From: CAZZIZ01 sp964654535
Lineage (GTDB): Bacteria; Bacteroidota; Bacteroidia; Chitinophagales; UBA2359
Reading direction: 5' to 3'
Assembly (NCBI GenBank): GCA_964654535.1
Contig: CAZZIZ010000123.1
Location: 1-10,515, forward strand
Length of the DNA: 10,515 nt
Every line of letters begins with the position of its first letter. Within the stretch, counting starts at the first letter, position 1. Of this stretch, positions 1-4,754 are shown piece after piece. Position numbers and translations under genes: made by a program. The notes beneath the pieces are model-generated. The model was not told the DNA's origin. It was given only the letters and a program-made list of their open reading frames with translations, and did no database searches.

Positions 1-414
1 AGTTGGCATCGTACGCTCATCAATTTTTAATTTCCCACCGTTCTTCGAATACAAAGTCAAAAATCTAAAATTTGAATATCTACCACCACTTTTCGACCAA
101 TTCAAAAATGCTCCTAAGTTGAATGATGGAATTTGTCTTAGGTCGTTCCTTTTGACGGTATGCTTTTCAATCTCACTTATCTTTATCGTCTTTTTAAAAA
201 CAAAATTCGATTTAGTCAACGAATCCCTATTTACTTCAATTTGCTCAATTTTTAAAAGACCAATTCCAATAGTGACTAAGCCCAAACCTAAATACAACTT
301 TCCGATTAATGTAGTCCAGAATGAGCTAGCAAAGAGTAAAAGAGCTGGAACCAATAATGCTAAACCAAACATTATTATAAGAAATGTTAGTGACATGTCT
401 TTTTTCGTTCTCAT
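1..414 (-). CDS. Partial two-helix membrane protein of unknown function (C-terminus beyond left edge)
   Basis: Reading the minus strand from an ATG at 414 gives 138 open codons that run off the window at base 1, so only the N-terminal part is visible. An in-frame TAA lies 18 bases upstream of this ATG with no other ATG between, which fixes the start. The protein begins MRTKKDMSLTF and has two hydrophobic stretches, about residues 8-31 and 40-55, joined by a short turn (SSFWTTLIGK). A polar region follows with alternating beta-like segments (about 60-138: IEVNRDSLTKSN, then FKKTIKISEIEKHTVKRND, then FRFLTLYSKNGGKLKIDE). Two helices followed by such a region recall bacterial PH-domain-like membrane proteins; this is a fold-level guess, not a family call. 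The gene is divergent from the operon at 995 and lies in visibly AT-rich DNA, so it may be accessory. No function can be assigned. Confidence 0.72.
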   Translation of the reverse strand, partial: MRTKKDMSLTFLIIMFGLALLVPALLLFASSFWTTLIGKLYLGLGLVTIGIGLLKIEQIEVNRDSLTKSNFVFKKTIKISEIEKHTVKRNDLRQIPSFNLGAFLNWSKSGGRYSNFRFLTLYSKNGGKLKIDERTMPT

Positions 415-432
415 TCTATGGACTTGGAATTA

Positions 433-466
433 GTTGCTCACAACTTGTATACAACGCTCATGAGCG
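433..466. repeat. Three abutting short palindromes upstream of the minus-strand gene
   Basis: Three inverted repeats follow one another with no spacer. GTTGCTCACAAC (433-444) has 4-bp arms around CTCA. TTGTATACAA (445-454) is a perfect 10-bp palindrome. CGCTCATGAGCG (455-466) is a perfect 12-bp palindrome. The cluster begins 19 bp upstream of the ATG at 414 on the minus strand. It could be an operator for that gene, a recombination-site-like or dispersed repeat, or part of the 5' leader. The sequence shows the symmetry only; the role is inference. Confidence 0.5.
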
Positions 467-550
467 CTATTTATCAAAAGAGCATGTTAGATCTCACTAA
501 TATAACAAAATACAAAATCAATAAGTTTACAAACAGATATAAACGAAAGC

Positions 551-589
551 AAACGTAATTTTTACGAGTAGCTACGTTTTTATTTGCAT
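551..589 (+). other. AT-rich hairpin followed by a T-rich run
   Basis: AAACGTA (551-557) is the exact complement of TACGTTT (573-579), with a 15-base loop. The right arm runs into a T-rich stretch (577-585). It resembles a weak intrinsic terminator reading on the plus strand, but no plus-strand gene precedes it and the stem is AT-rich. A functional terminator is therefore doubtful, and it may simply be part of the repeat-rich spacer. Confidence 0.25.
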
Positions 590-620
590 GCCTCCTTTCT
601 GAAATATCCGCGTATGTAAA

Positions 621-705
621 CATTGCTAACGAACCCACAGATTTCTCGGCTTCGCACTAAATGACCGCTTTTTTTATGTCTTAATGTCCATCGGTTTTAG
701 CAATG
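621..705 (-). repeat. Inverted-repeat-bounded segment holding a degenerate GTCATTTCGAG-type repeat
   Basis: CATTGCTAA (621-629) and TTAGCAATG (697-705) are perfect 9-bp inverted repeats. Between them, read on the minus strand, lies GTCATTTAGTGCGAAGC (665 to 649) continuing to CGAGAAATCT (ending at 639). From memory this resembles the dispersed repeat GTCATTTCGAGCGAAGCGAG...AAATCT found in many Bacteroidota intergenic regions, here degenerate (TTAGT in place of TTCGAG). The inverted arms are seen directly; membership in the dispersed family is recalled and unverified. Confidence 0.45.
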
Positions 706-713
706 CTCACATT

Positions 714-867
714 CCCCCGCAGCCAGGATAGAAGCGGTTATGAGGTGGGACTAGAAATGTGTGAAGCAAGGAGTGCGGGTGGATGACCGCCTAGGGAATA
801 CGCACGCACGACTATGCTGAACCATTTCTAGGCGCGCCGAATTTGAGCGGATAGCCTGTTGCTGCCC
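714..867 (-). repeat. Structured intergenic repeat, minus orientation, related to the right-end repeat
   Basis: One end reads CCCGCAGCCAGGATAGAAGC (716-735) and the other GAGCGGATAGCCTGTTGCTG (845-864) then CCC. From memory these are the boundary motifs (GGATnGAAGCGG and GCGGAtAGCC...GCCC) of an unnamed repeat common in Bacteroidota intergenic DNA, usually with a variable middle. Complementary segments inside and around it include ATTCC (711-715) with GGAAT (795-799), CCCGC (716-720) with GCGGG (775-779), and CTAGAAATG (751-759) with CATTTCTAG (823-831). Some of these pairings exclude each other. A GGCGCGCC palindrome sits at 831-838. The family identification is recalled, not searched; the pairings are read from the sequence. 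Confidence 0.45.
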
Positions 868-994
868 ATATCAACACCACCTAGACCTATTCTTTCCACA
901 GCATTGGCAATTTGAGCGTCATTTCTACCTTAAGTATGCTAATAGATTGAGCCTAAAGCCTTATAATTGTATTAAGCTAAACCAGCTTTTTAAT

Positions 995-1570
995 ATGAAG
1001 GCAATTAAGATTGTATTGGCGCTTCTCCTGATCGTAGCCAATGTTTTTATGGGTTTCAAATTGGTAGAAACCATCAAGGAACCAATTGATTTTGAACGCA
1101 TTAGTGGTGAACGCATTGCTGACGCGGTTTCAAATCTGGAAGATATTAGAGCTACCCAGATGGCTTATCGTACTATGAACGGTACTTACACCGCTTCTTG
1201 GGACACTTTACTCTCATTTGCACGCGATAGCTCGATAGTTTACGAAAAGATTATTGGTGATCCGAACGATTCTACTGTGGTAGTGACCAGGGAGACCATA
1301 ACTGTGGCGGTAAAAGACTCACTTTTCAAAGGTGATATGGGCCGTATCAACTCGCTAAACAAGGTTCCACATACCTCGGACAGAATTTTTGATCTTGCTG
1401 CCACGACGATTGTTAAAAATGAGGTTGAGATTCCTGCTTTTGAGGCCGCGGTTCCTTACCGTGTCCTATTCAATGGCTTGGAAGGCAAGTACTTCAAAGA
1501 CAAGTGGTATGACCTACTCAAAGTTGGGGACATAAACCTCGGAACGACTACAGGTAACTGGAAGAAGTGA
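995..1570 (+). CDS. Membrane-anchored hypothetical protein (191 aa)
   Basis: The likely start is the ATG at 995. A frame-extending TTG at 947 would add 16 polar residues before an otherwise ideal N-terminal anchor. The protein begins MKAIKIVLALLLIVANVFMG, with one hydrophobic helix at about residues 6-21 preceded by lysines, so it is either anchored in the inner membrane facing the periplasm or carries an uncleaved signal. The rest is soluble. A segment at about residues 53-72 (ATQMAYRTMNGTYTASWDTL) resembles the helix-then-NGxY pattern after the membrane helix in pseudopilin-like proteins, but no prepilin peptidase site is visible. I do not recognise a named family. The gene lies 33 bp before the DUF3822 gene on the same strand and is probably the first gene of the operon. 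Confidence 0.8.
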   Translation: MKAIKIVLALLLIVANVFMGFKLVETIKEPIDFERISGERIADAVSNLEDIRATQMAYRTMNGTYTASWDTLLSFARDSSIVYEKIIGDPNDSTVVVTRETITVAVKDSLFKGDMGRINSLNKVPHTSDRIFDLAATTIVKNEVEIPAFEAAVPYRVLFNGLEGKYFKDKWYDLLKVGDINLGTTTGNWKK

Positions 1571-1603
1571 TTCCAGTCATTTAAATCCGTTTTATAAATA
1601 CTT

Positions 1604-2371
1604 ATGGGAGATCAGCTCTTTCTTCTCTTTACTCCCAAGCACTCTATTAGCCGTAAGACAAGTAGTCTGGGCGAAACGGTTGACTTACATAAAGTAAGGC
1701 ATCGAGAAGGCGCTTCTTGGATTCAGAATCTAGACGAACTTATTGGGCACGACCTAAAGGCCGATTTTTCTAAGGTCACGGCAGCAGTCTGGATGGGCAA
1801 GCATGCCTTGGTTCCTAATGCGCTTTTCCAAGAAAAAAAACGCAAAGAGCTCTACAGCATCGATAACCAACTGGTAGATAAATGCGAATTGCGTAACGAA
1901 AAGATGCTCAGTATTCCTTATGAAGTAATTTATAATGCACCACTTGAGTTGGAGCAAAATATAAACGAACGTTTTCCAAATACTAAGCTGCGCTCAGGTT
2001 TCAATTTTGCCGTGTCGCAATGCAAACAAAAGAATCCCGATGTAGCTAGGTTATTCTTACACTTGTTTGAGGATGAGTTTTCGCTGACTTGTTTTGACGA
2101 AGGGGAATTGGTTTTTCAAAATCACTACAACTACCGCAGCGCGGAAGATGTATTGTACTACAGCCTCAGCGCTGCAAAACAATATGACTTGAGCTTCTCT
2201 GAAACCCCTATATACATTACGGGACAGCTGGAAACGGAGGGTAAAATTATTCAGCTCCTGAGGAAATACTTGCCTGGGTCGCTAATACCTCCATTGGCGA
2301 GTTCAGAATCGTCGCACACAAAATTACGGTCTAACCCACAGGAGTATTACCACATCTTCTCTTTGAAATAA
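1604..2371 (+). CDS. DUF3822 family protein (255 aa)
   Basis: The 255 residues match the usual ~260-residue size of DUF3822, an uncharacterised family largely confined to Bacteroidota. Family-like segments visible are a HALVPNALF segment (about 66-74), an IPYEVIYNAPLELEQNINERFP stretch in the middle (quoted in part as YEVIYNAPLELEQ), a strand-rich second half (LTCFDEGELVFQNHYNY), and the EDVLYYSLSAAKQYDL helix before PIYITGQLETEG. There is no signal peptide or membrane helix, so it should be cytoplasmic. The ATG at 1604 is the only option: an in-frame TAA lies at 1595-1597. It sits 25 bp upstream of rsmD, the arrangement I recall in other Bacteroidota, which hints at a link to rRNA modification or coenzyme A genes without proving one. 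Molecular function is unknown. Confidence 0.82.
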   Translation: MGDQLFLLFTPKHSISRKTSSLGETVDLHKVRHREGASWIQNLDELIGHDLKADFSKVTAAVWMGKHALVPNALFQEKKRKELYSIDNQLVDKCELRNEKMLSIPYEVIYNAPLELEQNINERFPNTKLRSGFNFAVSQCKQKNPDVARLFLHLFEDEFSLTCFDEGELVFQNHYNYRSAEDVLYYSLSAAKQYDLSFSETPIYITGQLETEGKIIQLLRKYLPGSLIPPLASSESSHTKLRSNPQEYYHIFSLK

Positions 2372-2396
2372 GAAGGAAGATGAAAAATAAATTGAG

Positions 2397-2945
2397 ATGC
2401 GAATAATAGGCGGTCAACATAGGGGTCATCGTTTTAACCCTCCGAGAAAAACGCCCGCGCGTCCTACTACGGATATTGCTAAGGAGGGTTTGTTCAATAT
2501 CATCATCAATAATTTTGACTTGGAGGAAACCAAGGCGCTAGACTTATACGGCGGGACTGGTAGCATCAGTTATGAATTGTGTAGTCGCGGCTGCTTGGAT
2601 GTGACCAACGTGGAGATAAGCAACATGAACATTCGCTTTATCAAGGAGATGAAGGAAAAGCTGGACTTTCCGATCAAAGTAATAAAGGACGACGTCTTTA
2701 AGTTTATGAAGCGCTGCGACGAGCGCTTCGACTTTATCTTCGCTGGTCCACCCTACCCTTCTAAGCGTATCCCAGACCTACCGGAATATGTGTTTGGTGA
2801 AGACTTGCTTAATAAAAATGGCTGGTTCGTTATGGAACACAATCCGAACCATACTTTCAAGGACCATCTTCATTATTGGAAAGAGCGTAATTATGGAACT
2901 ACCATATTCAGTATTTTCGTTACTAAAGAGAACGAGCACGTATGA
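2397..2945 (+). CDS. rsmD: 16S rRNA (guanine(966)-N(2))-methyltransferase RsmD
   Basis: RsmD uses S-adenosylmethionine to methylate N2 of G966 in 16S rRNA during 30S assembly. The 182-residue product has the family N-terminus (MRIIGGQHRGHRFNPP, then RPTTDIAKEGLFN at about 22-34) and a Rossmann motif I (ALDLYGGTGS, 47-56). The motif IV region FDFIFAGPPYPS surrounds residue 117. In the usual (D/N)PP(Y/F) motif the first residue contacts the target amino group; here it is glycine (GGT at 2745-2747), giving GPPY. The rest of the fold and the length are normal, so the gene is not obviously decayed. The stop overlaps the coaD start by 4 bp (ATGA), implying translational coupling. The start is fixed by the family N-terminus. 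Confidence 0.9.
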   Translation: MRIIGGQHRGHRFNPPRKTPARPTTDIAKEGLFNIIINNFDLEETKALDLYGGTGSISYELCSRGCLDVTNVEISNMNIRFIKEMKEKLDFPIKVIKDDVFKFMKRCDERFDFIFAGPPYPSKRIPDLPEYVFGEDLLNKNGWFVMEHNPNHTFKDHLHYWKERNYGTTIFSIFVTKENEHV

Positions 2946-3406
2946 GTAAAATAGCAGTCTTCCCTGGGTCCTTTGATCCGATTACAAAAGGACACGTTAA
3001 TATCCTTAATCGTGGACTTGATCTCTTCGATAAGGTGATCATAGCCATAGGACACAACTCCGCCAAGAAATACCTTTATTCCTTGGAGCAGCGCATGGAT
3101 ATGCTCAATGCCATCTGGGCCATGGAAGACCGAGTAGAAGTTAGTTCTTATGAGGGTCTAACGGTGGACTATTGTCGCTCTATTAAAGCGAGTTACATAC
3201 TCCGCGGCCTACGCTCGACTACTGACTTTGAATATGAAAAAACCATAGCCCAGCTCAATCATAGTCAAGAGAACGAGATAGAGAGTATTTTCTTAATGAC
3301 TGAGCCTAAATATGGGCATTTCCACTCTTCGGTGGTACGAGAAATCATAAAACACGGAGGCGACGCTAGTCCATATATACCTGCAGCAGCTTTTGCTCTT
3401 ATTTGA
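2942..3406 (+). CDS. coaD: Phosphopantetheine adenylyltransferase
   Basis: CoaD transfers AMP from ATP to 4'-phosphopantetheine to form dephospho-CoA, the penultimate step of coenzyme A synthesis, in the cytoplasm. The 154-residue length fits the family (about 160). The nucleotidyltransferase signature PGSFDPITKGH occupies residues 8-18, with TxGH at 15-18. K42 (NSAKK) and R88/R91 (ILRGLRSTTDFEYE) fall at the substrate-binding positions known in E. coli CoaD. A late FHSSVVREI segment (about 127-135) corresponds to the usual ISSSLVKEI, and GGDASPYIP to the conserved C-terminal GGDVS..VP. The ATG at 2942 overlaps the rsmD stop, and no upstream alternative fits the family N-terminus as well. It is likely co-transcribed with rsmD and the downstream cysteine desulfurase 37 bp away. 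Confidence 0.95.
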   Translation: MSKIAVFPGSFDPITKGHVNILNRGLDLFDKVIIAIGHNSAKKYLYSLEQRMDMLNAIWAMEDRVEVSSYEGLTVDYCRSIKASYILRGLRSTTDFEYEKTIAQLNHSQENEIESIFLMTEPKYGHFHSSVVREIIKHGGDASPYIPAAAFALI

Positions 3407-3443
3407 AAATCCTTAGCTTTGGTCGCCTCACATTATTGACATT

Positions 3444-4580
3444 ATGGCTACTTATTTAGACAACGCTAGTACTACCGCAATTGACAAAGAAGTCTTGGAA
3501 AGCATGATGCCCTTCTTGACTCAGAACTTTGGAAACCCTTCCAGCACCCACTCTATTGGCCGGACGGCCAAAGGGGCTATTGAAAAAGGACGAAAAGACC
3601 TTGCTGGACTTCTAAACGTCTCACCTTTGGAAATTTGCTTTAATAGTGGCGGAACAGAGGGAAACAATACCGCGCTTAACGCAGCAGTAAAGGATCTGGG
3701 CGTTACCCGCATCGTGACCTCACCAATCGAGCATAAATGCGTCTTAAACACCGCCAAAAGCCTGGTCGAAACTGACAACGTAGAATTGGCTTTCGTCAAA
3801 CTGGATGCGAATGGCGTTTTGGATATGGAATCACTAGAATCGCTATTGAAAGCTTCGGATAAGAAGACCTTGGTCACTTTAATGCATGCCAATAACGAGA
3901 TTGGTAATATGATTGACTTTGCGGCGGTTTCGAAAGTCTGTGTAGACAATGAAGCATTATTTCACTCTGATACGGTTCAGTCCTTTGGTTACCATCTTTT
4001 CGATTTGCAGGAAACTCCGATTGACTTTATGACCTGCAGCGCACATAAGTTTCACGGACCCAAGGGAATTGGCTTTCTCTACGTGAACAAGAAGCATAAG
4101 ATTCAATCACTTATTAAAGGTGGTGGTCAAGAACGCAATATGCGCTCGGGTACCCTAAACTCATACGCTATAGTAGGATTGTGCACCGCCGCACAGATAG
4201 CTTACGCCAAGCGCGAGGCCAATGTTGAACATATACTTGGACTCAAGCGTAAACTCATAGACGGCCTAAAACCAATGGGTGTTCGCTTTAATGGCGATGA
4301 CCCAGAGAAAACGCTTTGTAAAGTGGTCAATGTAGCCTTTCCTCCCTCTAAGTACTCCGACATTTTTATCCTTAAACTCGACCTAGCTGGATTCTGTGTT
4401 TCGGCAGGCAGTGCCTGTAGTTCGGGTGCCGGCATTGGCTCCCACGTGCTCAATGAAGTTGGCGCAGAATCAGGCTGGCCTTGCATTCGCATTAGTTTTG
4501 GTAAGTATAATACGACCAAAGAAATTGATGAACTTTTGTTCACAATTTCCAAATTATTACAGCCTGAAGTAGCGGTGTAA
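3444..4580 (+). CDS. Cysteine desulfurase, IscS/NifS type
   Basis: This is a PLP-dependent fold-type I enzyme that removes sulfur from cysteine as an enzyme-bound persulfide for Fe-S cluster assembly or tRNA thiolation, producing alanine. The 378 residues begin MATYLDNASTT, the family start. Other motifs are FGNPSSTHSIGR, NSGGTEGNN, the SPIEH histidine, MHANNEIGN, HSDTVQS, the PLP lysine K202 in SAHKFHGPKG and the catalytic C325 in SAGSACSSG. The short SxGSACSSG loop places it in the IscS/NifS group rather than SufS. The product is full length with no missing catalytic residue. No scaffold (iscU, nifU) or suf gene is in the window, so its acceptor pathway cannot be read from context. It is the last gene of the packed run; a 174-bp spacer follows. 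Confidence 0.93.
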   Translation: MATYLDNASTTAIDKEVLESMMPFLTQNFGNPSSTHSIGRTAKGAIEKGRKDLAGLLNVSPLEICFNSGGTEGNNTALNAAVKDLGVTRIVTSPIEHKCVLNTAKSLVETDNVELAFVKLDANGVLDMESLESLLKASDKKTLVTLMHANNEIGNMIDFAAVSKVCVDNEALFHSDTVQSFGYHLFDLQETPIDFMTCSAHKFHGPKGIGFLYVNKKHKIQSLIKGGGQERNMRSGTLNSYAIVGLCTAAQIAYAKREANVEHILGLKRKLIDGLKPMGVRFNGDDPEKTLCKVVNVAFPPSKYSDIFILKLDLAGFCVSAGSACSSGAGIGSHVLNEVGAESGWPCIRISFGKYNTTKEIDELLFTISKLLQPEVAV

Positions 4581-4648
4581 TAGAACGACTGTTCAGAAAA
4601 TATCGGTGCATTCCTGCACAAAAATTTAGTGTCACATATTAAATTCCC

Positions 4649-4680
4649 TTATCCACAGCAAAATATGCTTTTGTGGATAC
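4649..4680. promoter_or_regulatory. Inverted pair of DnaA-box-like sites
   Basis: TTATCCACA (4649-4657) is the perfect 9-base consensus DnaA box. TGTGGATAC (4672-4680), read on the other strand, is GTATCCACA, matching 8 of 9. Together they form an 8-bp perfect inverted repeat (4650-4657 with 4672-4679). Inside lies a possible GCA/TGC pair (4658-4660 with 4666-4668). They lie in the 174-bp AT-rich spacer between the cysteine desulfurase and the giant protein gene. No T-run follows the right arm, so an intrinsic terminator is unlikely. The spacer also holds a small GTGCA/TGCAC hairpin (4606-4619). A DnaA-responsive operator or titration site is possible but unproven. Confidence 0.35.
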
Positions 4681-4754
4681 ACGGACTAAGTAGCTCTAAA
4701 TCATAAAATTACCTTGTGCGCATAGTTCGTTCACTATACTACCGTTCATAAAAC

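Larger units (their letters stand above)
415..994. other. Gene-free divergent intergenic spacer rich in inverted repeats
   Basis: These 580 bases separate the minus-strand gene ending at 414 from the plus-strand operon starting at 995. I find no plausible coding region on either strand; the open frames are short and lack protein-like character. The left half (to about 600) is AT-rich. The part from about 700 to 870 is richer in G and C and contains several complementary segments. The promoters of both flanking genes should lie here, but I could not find a convincing Bacteroidota promoter (TTG near -33 with TAnnTTTG near -7) at sensible spacing. The individual repeats are listed separately. 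Confidence 0.7.

Noticed and set aside
119..433. Plus-strand open frame of 104 codons
   Set aside because: It lies opposite a more convincing minus-strand membrane protein gene, and its composition looks like a shadow of that gene.
433..466. Integron attC site
   Set aside because: The palindromes lack the GTTRRRY/RYYYAAC core pair, and there is no integrase or cassette array in the window.
590..605. Shine-Dalgarno-like AGGAGG followed by ATG on the minus strand
   Set aside because: The spacing is one base and the frame stops after five codons.
947..994. TTG start extending the 191-residue protein by 16 residues
   Set aside because: The extension is polar and would sit in front of a typical membrane anchor that begins at the ATG at 995.
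3521..3949. Minus-strand open frame of 142 codons inside the cysteine desulfurase gene
   Set aside because: It is a shadow of a full-length enzyme gene with all catalytic motifs.
4606..4619. GTGCA/TGCAC hairpin as terminator of the operon
   Set aside because: The stem is only 5 bp and is followed by A residues rather than a T-run on the plus strand.
4202..4621. Minus-strand open frame of 139 codons over the cysteine desulfurase 3' end
   Set aside because: It is antisense to conserved enzyme sequence and has no recognisable protein features.
4714..4742. Possible promoter (TTG, 18 bases, TATACTAC) before the giant gene
   Set aside because: It matches the Bacteroidota TAnnTTTG element poorly, so it is too weak to call although the position is reasonable.
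4581..4754. Chromosomal replication origin
   Set aside because: Only two DnaA-box-like sites are present, with no dnaA, dnaN, or cluster of boxes nearby.
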